49,179 nucleotides of DNA from Pseudomonadota bacterium (GTDB lineage: Bacteria > Pseudomonadota > Gammaproteobacteria > Ga0077536), in NCBI GenBank assembly GCA_027618655.1, contig JAQCEL010000006.1, positions 1 through 49,179 of the forward strand, in the 5' to 3' direction. Below the pieces are notes generated by a model. It saw only the letters and a list, made by a program, of their open reading frames with translations, was not told where the DNA came from and made no database searches. Positions 16,367-25,580 of this stretch are shown in pieces. Each line of letters starts with the position of its first letter. Position 1 is the first letter of the stretch. A program made the translations under genes and the position numbers.

Positions 16367-17731
16367 CTAGTTTGCGACACTCGGTAATCCGGCCAAGGCC
16401 ATCGCCATGTCACCCTCATTGTAGGCTTGGTCGTGCAGCTTGCCAGCCGAATAATCCATGTAGGCGGGCATATCGAAATGCCCATGACCACAGAGATTGA
16501 ATAATATAGCGCGGCTTTCACCGGTCTTTTTACATTCCTGCGCAGCATCCATTGCGGCAATGACTGCGTGATTCGCTTCTGGCGCTGGCAGGATGCCTTC
16601 GGCGCGGGCGAATTCTAGCCCTGCTTCAAAGCACTCTTTTTGATGATAGGCACGCGCCTGGACGTAGCCTAAATCGACACATTGACTAACCAGCGGTGCC
16701 ATCCCGTGGTAACGCAAGCCACCAGCGTGGAACCCGGGCGGGACGAAATTGGACCCCAAGGTATGCATTTTCACCAGCGGAGTTAGATGCGCTGTATCAC
16801 CAAAATCGTATGCGTATTTACCTCGAGTCAAGGTTGGGCAATTCGCGGGTTCGACGGCCAGGATATCGACCGCCTCGCCGCCGCGAAGTTGACGTCCGAG
16901 GAATGGGAATACGATACCGCCGAAATTACTACCGCCGCCAGTGCAAGCGATGATCGTATCCGGGTAGTCGTCGGCGAGTTCAAATTGTCGAATCGCTTCG
17001 AGACCGACGACGGTTTGATGGAGCAGGACGTGGTTCAGGACACTGCCAAGCACATATTTTGTGTCGCTCCTTTCCAACGCGCGTTCGACCGCTTCACTAA
17101 TGGCAATGCCGAGGCTGCCGCGACTGTCAGGAGTATCCGCCAATATACTTCGACCTGCGGCTGTCTCGGCACTTGGGCTCGCAATACATTTTGCGCCGAA
17201 ACTTTCCATGAAGGCGCGCCGGTACGGTTTCTGATCGAAACTCACGCGCACCATAAATACTTCGACGTCTAGACCGAACATCGAACCGGCCAGCGCTAAG
17301 GAAGAGCCCCACTGTCCGGCACCGGTTTCCGTTGTCAGGCGTTTAGTCCCTTCTTCGCGCGCGTAGAACGCTTGGGCGATCGCGGTGTTCGGCTTATGGC
17401 TGCCGGCGGGGCTGACCCCTTCGTATTTGTAATAAATACGCGCAGGCGTGTCGAGCGCCCGCTCTAGACGTCGAGCGCGATACAAGGGGCTGGGGCGCCA
17501 TTGGCGATAGATGTCGCGCACGGGTTGCGGGATATCAATGTAGCGCTCCGTACTCATCTCTTGTTCGATGACGGCACGCGAGAATAAGGGTTCGAGCTCG
17601 GCGCTGCTTAATGGTTGTCCAGTGCCAGGATGCAATGGCGGTGTGGGTGGTTCCGGAAGATCCGCCGCGATGTTGTACCACTGCTTCGGGATCTCGTTTT
17701 CGTCGAGTACGTATTTAACGGAGTCGGACAC
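16367..17731 (-). CDS. trpB: TrpB2-type tryptophan synthase beta-like PLP enzyme
   Basis: 454 residues, longer than canonical TrpB (about 400) and matching the TrpB2 (TrpB-like) group. PLP lysine is K113 in [29 protein letters not shown] and the phosphate loop [10 protein letters not shown] follow; the C-terminal NLCGHGHFD is typical of TrpB2. TrpB2 proteins condense indole with serine, or with O-phosphoserine in archaeal types, without a TrpA partner. No trpA is adjacent. It starts with GTG at 17731, without a strong ribosome site. It lies 48 bases upstream of the Tat small-subunit gene on the same strand, so read-through is possible. Indole salvage is the likeliest role, by inference. Confidence 0.9.
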   Translation of the reverse strand: MSDSVKYVLDENEIPKQWYNIAADLPEPPTPPLHPGTGQPLSSAELEPLFSRAVIEQEMSTERYIDIPQPVRDIYRQWRPSPLYRARRLERALDTPARIYYKYEGVSPAGSHKPNTAIAQAFYAREEGTKRLTTETGAGQWGSSLALAGSMFGLDVEVFMVRVSFDQKPYRRAFMESFGAKCIASPSAETAAGRSILADTPDSRGSLGIAISEAVERALERSDTKYVLGSVLNHVLLHQTVVGLEAIRQFELADDYPDTIIACTGGGSNFGGIVFPFLGRQLRGGEAVDILAVEPANCPTLTRGKYAYDFGDTAHLTPLVKMHTLGSNFVPPGFHAGGLRYHGMAPLVSQCVDLGYVQARAYHQKECFEAGLEFARAEGILPAPEANHAVIAAMDAAQECKKTGESRAILFNLCGHGHFDMPAYMDYSAGKLHDQAYNEGDMAMALAGLPSVAN

Positions 17732-18039
17732 GGGTGTGGATTCTCATTAGCTGTCAGGATCGCCATTATTGATCATCTTGCGTGTAGATTTCAGAAGCGG
17801 CCCTTTGGCGCAGACCTAACCTCTGGGTGAAACTGATGACACTTGCCCGAGGCTGCGTAAAAGTCCTACAAACGGCGGGTAATTTATCGCGTTCGCGCTG
17901 GCGGACTCAACTGGTTGTTGATTAACAGGATTGCTCGCTTCAAGGTTTATACAGGCTGGTCAGAAACCAGCGACGACTGACTGACTTTCGGTGCGAACGC
18001 TCAATGCTTACCAACCCGATCGATTAATAGATTGGTACG
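17732..18039. other. Divergent intergenic region with one small hairpin
   Basis: 308 bases separate the TrpB2 gene (minus) from the lipoprotein gene (plus). A 6-bp stem GCTGGT/ACCAGC with a 5-base loop lies at 17955-17971. No convincing promoter, operator or gene was seen. Confidence 0.4.
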
Positions 18040-18891
18040 ATGCAATCAATGATCATGATCAAGTATCGCTACCTCGTTATTGTGTTATTCACTAGCGTAA
18101 TTTCTGCGTGCTCGAGAGAACCCGTCGAACTCGGCACCGCGAGTTATCACGCGGACGGCGCGGCGCGCTGCACGATATCAGACCATCACGGTACTGCAGG
18201 TGCACATGACAGCGAATCGTCACCCGCAGGGATCCGATACAGTGTTCGGACACCAGCAAACTATGATGGCGCCGTTGCTCATCCACTGTTAGTTGTCTAT
18301 CCCGGTGCAGGCCAGAGCCGCCTCGCGAGCGAACGTTTTACTGGGTTCACAAAAGCGGCCACGGCGGCCGGGTTCGTCGTGGCTTATACGGACCATCGAA
18401 GATTGTCACTCAAGGTGCTCGATGAACTCGCTAGGATCCCAACTCAGATTGCGTCTAAGTGGTGCGTCGACACGCAACGGATCTTTCTTAGCGGACATTC
18501 TGATGGTGGCACGGCCGCGAGCGCCATCGCGTTTCAAAAAGACCATGGCTTAAGTCCGCGGGCAATCGCCCCCAGCGCGGCAGGGTTACGCGGCGCGGAC
18601 CTTGAGGCCTATTCGTGTCCGCCGCCACTCTCAGTGATGGTGTTACACAACACCGATGATGAACTTTTTCCCGGTTTTGGTGCGCAAGCGGCTAAATGGT
18701 GGGCAAGTTGTAATGGATGCGATCTTATCAATGCGGTTCGCGACCACGACGGTTGTATCGAGTACGCGCAATGCGCAAACAAGGTAGCAGTAAGCTACTG
18801 CGAACATCCTGGCGGGCATCGGATCTGGCCGGAAGTAAATGACCGAATCATTGATTTTTTCTCAGCAAGCTCAAACAAAACTAAGCGCTAA
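18040..18891 (+). CDS. PHB-depolymerase/LpqC-like esterase lipoprotein
   Basis: About 283 residues; Met codons at 18040, 18049 and 18055 are all possible starts, none with a strong ribosome site. The N-terminus IKYRYLVIVLFTSVISACS is a lipoprotein signal peptide with the lipobox ISAC, so the mature protein is lipid-anchored. The body is an alpha/beta hydrolase of the polyhydroxybutyrate-depolymerase/feruloyl-esterase group: VRTPANYDGAVAHPLLVVYPG, nucleophile Ser in FLSGHSDGGTAAS, Asp in VLHNTDDELFP, His in CEHPGGHRIWPE. Paired Cys residues in the C-terminal half suggest disulfides. Substrate could be a short polyester or an ester-linked aromatic. It is a single gene. Confidence 0.88.
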   Translation: MQSMIMIKYRYLVIVLFTSVISACSREPVELGTASYHADGAARCTISDHHGTAGAHDSESSPAGIRYSVRTPANYDGAVAHPLLVVYPGAGQSRLASERFTGFTKAATAAGFVVAYTDHRRLSLKVLDELARIPTQIASKWCVDTQRIFLSGHSDGGTAASAIAFQKDHGLSPRAIAPSAAGLRGADLEAYSCPPPLSVMVLHNTDDELFPGFGAQAAKWWASCNGCDLINAVRDHDGCIEYAQCANKVAVSYCEHPGGHRIWPEVNDRIIDFFSASSNKTKR

Positions 18892-19045
18892 ACAATAACG
18901 ACTGCCTATTGAGCGCAGCTGAACGAATTGATGCATTGCAACATCCAACTTAGATCTGAACCAAAATCGATTTTCGCATTCGAACGATTCGGAACAATCG
19001 TTTAACAAATAAAATGTTGCGTTGCACTATGAATTTAAATTGAAC

Positions 19046-19074
19046 TTGATCATAGTTGGCCAGGAACATACTAT
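19046..19074 (+). promoter_or_regulatory. Sigma-70-like promoter of the DUF1329 gene
   Basis: TTGATC (19046-19051), a 17-base spacer and TACTAT (19069-19074) match four of six bases each of the -35 and -10 consensus. The start codon is 67 bases downstream. Together with a GAGGGG ribosome site and a strong terminator it points to a well-expressed single-gene unit. Confidence 0.5.
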
Positions 19075-19140
19075 CCGAATCGATTTACAATACTTTCATT
19101 GGCACAATGCCTTAAAGGCCAGTTGCGAGGGGCGCATCAT

Positions 19141-20541
19141 ATGCATATTAAAAAATACGATTTTGACTATAGCCGCAGGCTTTTCATGGAAAAGACTGCG
19201 CTCGGACTCGGCGGAGCTGGCGTTTTAACGTCACTATGGCCAGAGATTTGCAAATCCGGAGATATTACAAAAGCATATCCGGAAGAGCTTTACAATATTG
19301 AGGCTTACACGAAAGGCAAGATTAAAGTCGGCGACGTAATCAACGCTGACAACATCGACATCGTGCAGGATCTCGTCGACCCAATTCTCTATCAAGAAGT
19401 GAAACAAGACGGGCGCACATTCTTTATTCAAGAAACTGATACCGATGTAACCCGGATGTACCCTCCTTACTACTTGGATGCGACTCTCGCGAACCAAGGC
19501 ATGGCAGGCTTTGACTCCAACGGCAACGTTGTGGTGAAAGACACCGGCGCAAACTGGATTGGCGGTCACCCGTTCCCGATCCCAGATAACGGTAACGAAG
19601 CAATCGCGAACTTGACGCTTAGCTGGGGTCGCCATGACCAAACCATCTACGCGATCCCGACGATTTCTTTGAACCCAGAAGGTGACATCAGTTACGAATA
19701 CGACTTCGTTTGGGCCGAACAGCAATGTGCTGGTTTGACCAACCCAAATATCAGCCCAGTTCGTCCGTACCTGCCAGGACATGAAGACAAAGTTCGCTTC
19801 CAGTCAGTTTGGTTCACGAAACCAAACGACGTGAAGGGCACGGCGTTCATGAACGTTTGGCAATACGACCAACGCGAGTTCCCGGATCTCTTCGGTTACC
19901 TCCCAGCCTTCAAGCGGGTACGTCGCTTCCCGACAAACCAACGCTTTGAACCATTAGTTGCCGGCATGAACTTGTTCCTGTCCGACGCGTGGGCTGCTGG
20001 TGATCCGATGTTGACATGGGGCAACTACAAGATCATTGCACGTCAACCCATGTTGGCTTCGATGCATCACCAGTGGTTACCAGAAAATCCAAACTGGGAG
20101 CATCCGACAGTTGGTGGGCCGAAAGGCAATACCTACCTCAACGTTGGCAAGCAGTTAATTCCAGAAATTATCATCATGGAAGGTGAGCCAACAGGATTCC
20201 CGCGTGCGCCATTGAGCAAACGTCGTGTGTATCTTGACGCTCGTAACACCATGTTCCCACAAGCGATCTCTTATGACCGCCGTGGCGATGTGTGGAAATC
20301 ATTTGAACCTGGATTTAGCTACCAAGAAAGCAAAGACGGAACCCAGAAGCGTACTGCTGCTGATGGCCGGACTGAGTGGACTTGGTCTTGGGTTATTAGT
20401 AATGACATCCAGTCTGGTCGTGTTACTCGTTTCCATCACGCCGCAGAAATCGCGGGTGGTTGGAAATCAGAAATCGACCCAGGTCGCGATTTCCTCGCCG
20501 ACTACATGACTGTCCAAGCTATGCGTCGTCTCGGAACCTAA
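19141..20541 (+). CDS. DUF1329-family outer-membrane-associated protein with a Tat-like signal
   Basis: 466 residues from ATG 19141, which has GAGGGG about ten bases upstream; an open frame extends further but this start gives the better site. The N-terminus has YSRRLFMEKTALGLGGAGVL, a twin-arginine motif followed by a short hydrophobic stretch, whereas DUF1329 proteins commonly carry Sec signals. The body shows the DUF1329 pattern, including FPDLFGYLPAFKRVRRFPT, SDAWAAGDPMLTWGNYKI and HMHHQWLP-like segments. DUF1329 has a LolA/LolB-like fold and is often found with RND exporters, BNR proteins and steroid or alkane degradation genes; its exact role is unknown. Promoter, leader and terminator are all its own, and codon choice looks like that of an abundant protein. 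Confidence 0.88.
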   Translation: MHIKKYDFDYSRRLFMEKTALGLGGAGVLTSLWPEICKSGDITKAYPEELYNIEAYTKGKIKVGDVINADNIDIVQDLVDPILYQEVKQDGRTFFIQETDTDVTRMYPPYYLDATLANQGMAGFDSNGNVVVKDTGANWIGGHPFPIPDNGNEAIANLTLSWGRHDQTIYAIPTISLNPEGDISYEYDFVWAEQQCAGLTNPNISPVRPYLPGHEDKVRFQSVWFTKPNDVKGTAFMNVWQYDQREFPDLFGYLPAFKRVRRFPTNQRFEPLVAGMNLFLSDAWAAGDPMLTWGNYKIIARQPMLASMHHQWLPENPNWEHPTVGGPKGNTYLNVGKQLIPEIIIMEGEPTGFPRAPLSKRRVYLDARNTMFPQAISYDRRGDVWKSFEPGFSYQESKDGTQKRTAADGRTEWTWSWVISNDIQSGRVTRFHHAAEIAGGWKSEIDPGRDFLADYMTVQAMRRLGT

Positions 20542-20567
20542 AACCCGACTCGACTCGTAACGAAATC

Positions 20568-20603
20568 GCCCCGGCAGGGTTTCCCTGACGGGGCTTTTTT
20601 TTT
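20568..20603 (+). terminator. Strong Rho-independent terminator after the DUF1329 gene
   Basis: GCCCCGGCAGGG (20568-20579) pairs with CCCTGACGGGGC (20583-20594) with one mismatch and a TTT loop, followed directly by nine T residues (20595-20603). It lies 26 bases after the stop codon. Confidence 0.93.
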
Positions 20604-20634
20604 GCGCGCATTTTTTAACGAGCCGAAATATTCG

Positions 20635-20733
20635 ATGAACCCACCCGAGCACGGCGCAAAGCATCCGACCAAGGAGCAGGCTACGAGCGGTTCCGGGACT
20701 GGAGTCGGAAATGGACGACCTTGGAATTTTTAA
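20635..20733 (+). CDS. Possible 32-residue peptide ORF between terminator and halogenase
   Basis: A short frame starts MNPPEHGAKHPTKEQ and ends VGNGRPWNF. It contains a single Trp near the C-terminus and a Gly/Ser-rich middle. It lies between the DUF1329 terminator and the end of the convergent flavin halogenase. There is no convincing ribosome site or promoter, so it may be chance. It is listed only because a Trp-containing small peptide beside a tryptophan-halogenase-family gene is worth checking. Confidence 0.15.
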   Translation: MNPPEHGAKHPTKEQATSGSGTGVGNGRPWNF

Positions 20734-20768
20734 GAAAACGAATCGAGACGGTACAGGCGGAAATCGCT

Positions 20769-22292
20769 TTAACCGTCGCGCATTGCAGAAACGGAATCTC
20801 GATGATCAGGAAATTGGCGAGCAATCGATTCGCAGAAACGTCTAATTTCGTCCGGATCGTTGACAGGAATTTTTGGTTTGAGTTTTTTCGGTTTACGCGG
20901 AAAGCGGCCCATTCCGGCCAAGATGCAAAACCACGACGTCGGGCTGTAGGCTAGCCGTGGGCCTTGGCGTTTTAATTCTTCAAGTAAATCGCCGCCGTGA
21001 TCCCAAACATCAAGGATCTGAACAACCGAGTCCGACAAGTTTTCGTTCTCTCTATTTTCGATCCAGTAGCTCGTATCGTTGCGGGTGTTGAGCTTGTAAT
21101 GCATGAAGATGTAATCCTTGATGCTGTCAAAGATCAAATTTATCTTCGTGTTGAATTCATCACGGTATTTGGAGGTGAAATCGCCGCCTGAAAATTGCGT
21201 TATGAAATTCTCGACGGTGTCCTGAACAATCATTAAGGCTGTCGCTTCCAAGGGCTCGATAAAGCCTTGCGATAAGCCAACTGCTAGCGAATTCTTGTTC
21301 CAAGATGAAGCGGCTCTTCCGACCCGCATTTTAAGATGGCGAGCTTCCACTGATTCGTCTGTCAGGCCGATGTGTTGGCGCAGTTCACGTTCTGCAATCT
21401 CCTTATCGGCGTGGTCGGAGGAATATACGTAGCCGTTTCCGAATCGGTTGATCAACGGAATCTTCCACGCCCAGCCAAACTTAAGCGCGGAGGAAATCGT
21501 TTGCGACGCGAGTGAGTCGCCGTCCAATGGGGATGGTAGCGCGACGGCGGAATCGTTAAATAGAACGTCTTTATACGACAAGAACGGAACACCCAAGGTT
21601 TTCGAGGTAATGACGCTCGCGAATCCCGTGCAGTCGACGAAAAAATCTGCCGCAATAAATCCTAATTGCTGGGTTTGTACCCCGGAAATATCGCCGTTTT
21701 CATGTTGCTGAACTTCGCTTACCGTGTCGACGAGATGCTTAATTCCGCGCGCGACCGCTTGTTCCTTTAAGAACTTACCAATGAGTCCGGCGTCAAAATG
21801 ATAAGCGTACTCAGCTTGATAAGCTGCTTCGGGTTTGGCTATTGGAGCGAGCTTCTGTTTGGCTAAATAGTTGGAGACGAAAAAAGTATCTGGGTGGGCA
21901 TGAACATCGAAGTTTTCTCGCCGTAGCGCGACATTATCGGCGAACGCACGGACTGTCTGATTGTCGCTGATAGAGAAAAACGGATGGTAGTAACTTTTAT
22001 AACCCTTGCGTGTCGCCCAGTTTGGAAAACGGATCCCGCACTTGTACGTACCATTACAGGCTGGCATCCATTGGGATTCAGGAATTCCGAGCTTATCGAA
22101 AAATCGCCGCATCTTCGGCGTCGACCCTTCGCCAACGCCGATTATTCCAATATCGCTAGATTCGAGTAGGACGATTTCACACCCGCTCTGCGCCCAAGCA
22201 TCGGCGAGCAACATTGCGGTCATCCAACCAGCCGTGCCGCCGCCAACGATCAGAATCTTCTTCGGGCATTGAGTTTGTATATTGATGGCCAT
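20769..22292 (-). CDS. Flavin-dependent tryptophan-halogenase-family protein
   Basis: 507 residues. The FAD motif VGGGTAGWMTA lies at residues 16-26, the conserved VGEGSTP follows at 53-59, and the catalytic lysine is K84 in CNGTYKCGIRFPNW (equivalent to K79 of PrnA/RebH). The halogenase-specific WxWxIP motif is present as WAWKIP at 274-279. The enzyme would use reduced FAD, chloride or bromide and O2 to form HOX, which the lysine carries to the substrate. The natural substrate is unknown; many environmental members are not tied to free tryptophan and accompany TonB receptors, but none is visible here. The ATG at 22292 has only a weak site (GGAT). It is a single gene. Confidence 0.9.
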   Translation of the reverse strand: MAINIQTQCPKKILIVGGGTAGWMTAMLLADAWAQSGCEIVLLESSDIGIIGVGEGSTPKMRRFFDKLGIPESQWMPACNGTYKCGIRFPNWATRKGYKSYYHPFFSISDNQTVRAFADNVALRRENFDVHAHPDTFFVSNYLAKQKLAPIAKPEAAYQAEYAYHFDAGLIGKFLKEQAVARGIKHLVDTVSEVQQHENGDISGVQTQQLGFIAADFFVDCTGFASVITSKTLGVPFLSYKDVLFNDSAVALPSPLDGDSLASQTISSALKFGWAWKIPLINRFGNGYVYSSDHADKEIAERELRQHIGLTDESVEARHLKMRVGRAASSWNKNSLAVGLSQGFIEPLEATALMIVQDTVENFITQFSGGDFTSKYRDEFNTKINLIFDSIKDYIFMHYKLNTRNDTSYWIENRENENLSDSVVQILDVWDHGGDLLEELKRQGPRLAYSPTSWFCILAGMGRFPRKPKKLKPKIPVNDPDEIRRFCESIARQFPDHRDSVSAMRDG

Positions 22293-22453
22293 TCGGGATC
22301 CAATCAGCGTAAAAATAAAATATCCAGACTTCTCGTTTCAGCTTACATTTTAGCGCGAAAATCACTGGACCGTGTGGCTAGCTCCGATTTCGAAAGAGTT
22401 AGTTTTCAGCTGCTGATCATGACAGCTATAACGACCAGGTAAATCAATAGCGC

Positions 22454-23611
22454 CTAGTCTAAATGCAGAGTCTGTTTTAGAAGGCGTAAGACGTTTCCAC
22501 CCATGATGGCGGCAATTTCTTCATGCGAAAAATTCTCCTGCGCCAAAGCCGCAGCGATTAAGGGCAATCCGGAAACGTCGATGGGTGTATTGACGGCACC
22601 GTCGAAATCACTCCCGAGGGCAGTGTATCGGACGCCAATGGCGTTCGCGGTGTAGCGAATCGCGGCGGCAATTCCTTCAATTTTCGTACTACATATCGCT
22701 TCGGGGAAATAGGCGATGCCAACGAGTCCACCGGTGTTCGCGATCAATTGAAGTTGTTCGTCGCTTAGATTACGTGTCCGATCGCAGGTTCCTTTGACGC
22801 CAGTGTGGGATACGACCAGTGGACGTTTTGCAACGGCGGCAACGTCGCTGATTAGTGCATCCGAAGCGTGTGCGAGATCGACAATGATGCCGAGTCGCTC
22901 CATTTTCTCGACTACTTGGTAGCCCATCTCGGTCAACCCTGTCTTGTGTACGCCGTGCGCGGAGCCGCCAATTTCATTGTCGAAAAAATGCGTTAGTCCC
23001 ATCATTCGATAGCCTGCGGCATACAATCTATCGAGGTTGTTGATATCGCCGTCTAATGCGTGCAGGCCTTCGATCGCTAACATTGCCGCAGTGATTTTTG
23101 CGCCGCTCGAGCGCCGCATTAAGTAGTCTGCGAGGTCGGTTCCGCTTCGAATCACGACCAACTGCCCGCCAGAATGTCGGCTCGCATCATGCAAGCGTTC
23201 GGCCTGGTACAACGCGCGCTCCGTGCGGCTTTGCCAAGTGCGAATTGGCCAGCGTTGCGCGATGGCCAATAATCCTATGTCGTCAGTGTCAGAGTCATTA
23301 CGCTCGAAATTCAAATTTCGCGGTGTTTTAGTCACCGCGCTAAAGACTTGCAAGCCGACTTGAGCCTTCAGCATGCGCGGCAAATCGATGTGCCCATGAG
23401 CGTGGCTATCTATTAAGTCGCGACTCCAGAGCAAGGTATCGGCATGTAGATCGGCCGTAAAAATGTCTCGCTCAATGGTGTCCACTTTATTTTCGAACGC
23501 CACTGAGTCAGTTGGCTGGACGGTATTTACAAATCGATCGACTAGATTGGGTAGCGCGAAGAAAAAAATGCCCAACACCAAAAGCAGAACGCCGATCACG
23601 GATTTTATCAA
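22454..23611 (-). CDS. Membrane-anchored dipeptidase, peptidase family M19
   Basis: 385 residues starting with TTG at 23611, chosen because AAGGAG lies six bases upstream. An N-terminal hydrophobic segment (VIGVLLLVLGIFFFALPNLV) anchors it in the inner membrane with the catalytic domain outside. Renal-dipeptidase motifs are in order: the HxD zinc site in ADLHADTLLW, bridging Glu in LAIEGLHAL, LTHFFDN, VDLAHAS and VSHTG for the second zinc, and LGSDFDG near the C-terminus. M19 enzymes cleave dipeptides, including D-residue-containing and some beta-lactam substrates. It is a single gene divergent from the MetE-like gene, sharing a 170-base upstream region. Confidence 0.92.
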   Translation of the reverse strand: MIKSVIGVLLLVLGIFFFALPNLVDRFVNTVQPTDSVAFENKVDTIERDIFTADLHADTLLWSRDLIDSHAHGHIDLPRMLKAQVGLQVFSAVTKTPRNLNFERNDSDTDDIGLLAIAQRWPIRTWQSRTERALYQAERLHDASRHSGGQLVVIRSGTDLADYLMRRSSGAKITAAMLAIEGLHALDGDINNLDRLYAAGYRMMGLTHFFDNEIGGSAHGVHKTGLTEMGYQVVEKMERLGIIVDLAHASDALISDVAAVAKRPLVVSHTGVKGTCDRTRNLSDEQLQLIANTGGLVGIAYFPEAICSTKIEGIAAAIRYTANAIGVRYTALGSDFDGAVNTPIDVSGLPLIAAALAQENFSHEEIAAIMGGNVLRLLKQTLHLD

Positions 23612-23783
23612 CTGGTTCTCCTTGATATGAGGTTCGTCGCGACGCGCCTCCGGCGGCGATAACAGGGATTGGAAAAAACCGCCGTCACTGCCAGCGCGGC
23701 TGGCTTGCTAAGTTTAACAGCGTTACGCTAGGACGATAGCGATTTGAAGTCGTGTCAGATGAACATCGAGTTGAGGAATTTCT

Positions 23784-24884
23784 ATGTCCCGGATGAACAA
23801 TCGAGTGCTGTTAGTTGGGAGTATCCCTGGCACAAACGCGGCCGACGCGATGGCGGTTTGCGGCCGCGATCTAAGCGAATATCTCGATTGCGTCCCGGAC
23901 GGCGAAACGGGCACGCGAAGAATATGGATTAATTTTCTGGCCGCATCAACCTACCATGGTCACCCCTTGCTCGAGACGATCAATCGCCCAACACCGATCG
24001 ATTTAAAACATCCTGATGAATGGCGCACGTCGTCTGAGACCTGGGCGCCACGTGGTTATTCGGATCACTGGCAATTCCGTGTAAAACCCGGTGCAGATTC
24101 CGTTCGATTCGAAAATTTGGGTTACGCAAACGCAGCTAAGCAATCCTATCCTGATTTTTGCGATCTGCGCGACGCAGGCGTACTCGCAAAAGACGCACGG
24201 TTCATGGTGGCTATTCCACTGATTGAAAGCGCGATCCGACCGTTTATCACTAATCAAGACGATTTCGAAATCATGTGGCTAGCCTACGCACAGGCGCTAA
24301 AAAGGGAGGTAATGGATCTGTCCGATTGCATTCCTTCAAATGATCTCGTTGTTCAATGGGACATTTGTATGGAGGTCGTGGCGATCGACGGCCAAGATCA
24401 AGGCAAAGCGATATTTCCTTGGGAACCGTCCGGCGATCCGCACGAACGTTTCGTCGAATCGCTAACGCTTGCGGCTGCCTGCGTGCCGAGGAATGCGCTA
24501 ATGGGATTACACTTATGCTACGGCGACTTAGGCCACCGACATATTATTGAACCACGAAATTTGGCTATTGCGACGGGGATGGCGAATTGCGCAGCAAGCG
24601 TGGTTAAGCGCGATATCGATTACATCCACATGCCGGTGCCGCGAGATCGAAATGACGATGCGTATTTCGAACCGCTTCGCGATTTGAACGTCGGCGATAC
24701 AAAGTTGTATTTGGGTCTCATCCATACGACGGGTGGGGAGGCGACTTCGCTCGGTTTACTTGAAACGGCGAAACGTCACGCGGCAGGATTCGGCGTCGCA
24801 ACCGAGTGCGGGTTCGGCCGACGACCTGCCGAGAGCATGCCGGAGTTACTGCGCATCCACCGACTCGTCGCGGACTCTTTGTAA
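23784..24884 (+). CDS. UROD/MetE-superfamily protein (methionine-synthase-II-like)
   Basis: 366 residues of a TIM-barrel protein resembling only the C-terminal catalytic half of cobalamin-independent methionine synthase. Candidate zinc ligands are visible in order: His and Cys of GLHLCYGDLGHRHIIEP and the late Cys of ATECGFGRRP, which echo the HxC...C set of MetE. The N-terminal half of MetE and its folate-binding region are absent. Such short proteins usually transfer methyl or alkyl groups between thiols or act on unusual methylated compounds, and the function is unknown here. The start has GAGG eight bases upstream. It is a single gene between the dipeptidase and a secreted small protein. 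Confidence 0.75.
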   Translation: MSRMNNRVLLVGSIPGTNAADAMAVCGRDLSEYLDCVPDGETGTRRIWINFLAASTYHGHPLLETINRPTPIDLKHPDEWRTSSETWAPRGYSDHWQFRVKPGADSVRFENLGYANAAKQSYPDFCDLRDAGVLAKDARFMVAIPLIESAIRPFITNQDDFEIMWLAYAQALKREVMDLSDCIPSNDLVVQWDICMEVVAIDGQDQGKAIFPWEPSGDPHERFVESLTLAAACVPRNALMGLHLCYGDLGHRHIIEPRNLAIATGMANCAASVVKRDIDYIHMPVPRDRNDDAYFEPLRDLNVGDTKLYLGLIHTTGGEATSLGLLETAKRHAAGFGVATECGFGRRPAESMPELLRIHRLVADSL

Positions 24885-24966
24885 GACTTTGAATTGACTT
24901 GAACAGCAAATAATTCTTTTTCGAATAAACTGGGAATTTGTAAAAGCTCTAACGAAGGGCATTGCG

Positions 24967-25482
24967 ATGAGAACAAAACTTTGGATTACCTCGTTATTTT
25001 TGCTCAGTTCAATTTGGACTTTGTCCTATGCCGAATCCTGTGCGTACAACGACGCGATGGCGCCGGTAGAGCACTATACGAAGGCCATGAAAGAATATCG
25101 ATTCAGTGACGCGTACGGTGCCTTAGCCGACACGATGACTGATGGTCTGCCAGTAGAAAAATGGGTCGAAGGACAGAAGCGGTTATTCGATATCGGGCAA
25201 GTCGTCATCGGCAAGCTTGATGTCCGATGGCCGCAACATCTCGATCCCTCATCATGTGATACTCAAGCAATAGTACCGAACGTGCTCAGTGCAAAGGATC
25301 GATTTAATAACCAAGGGAGTGTGGAGTTCGAACTTTATCGGGTTTCAAAAGTGGCGGGCGGTTGGAGAATCGATTCTCAAGAAACACTAATCGACGAACC
25401 GGCGATTCATCGTTGGTTCCCCGGACATGAAATACCCGACTTCCAAGGTCAACTAGATGATGAGCCGCTCCCGGGCGAGTAA
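24967..25482 (+). CDS. Exported protein of unknown function
   Basis: 171 residues. The N-terminus MRTKLWITSLFLLSSIWTLSYAES is a Sec signal peptide with cleavage after SYA. The mature part contains two Cys residues (Cys25 just after cleavage, Cys97) that could pair. The segment VEHYTKAMKEYRFSDAYGALADTMTDGLPVEKWVEGQKRLF recalls NTF2/DUF4019-like domains that measure a small folded periplasmic protein, and GGWRIDSQE near the end fits that fold. The match is not firm. GAAGGG eight bases upstream supports the start. No functional context. Confidence 0.7.
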   Translation: MRTKLWITSLFLLSSIWTLSYAESCAYNDAMAPVEHYTKAMKEYRFSDAYGALADTMTDGLPVEKWVEGQKRLFDIGQVVIGKLDVRWPQHLDPSSCDTQAIVPNVLSAKDRFNNQGSVEFELYRVSKVAGGWRIDSQETLIDEPAIHRWFPGHEIPDFQGQLDDEPLPGE

Positions 25483-25580
25483 ATTCGGAATCAAGAACAA
25501 GTCAAAAACATTAGACTATTGAGCACTCGACGCAGGCAGTTCTGCTTCATCGAGAAGAACACGACGTATTTTGGTAAGCG

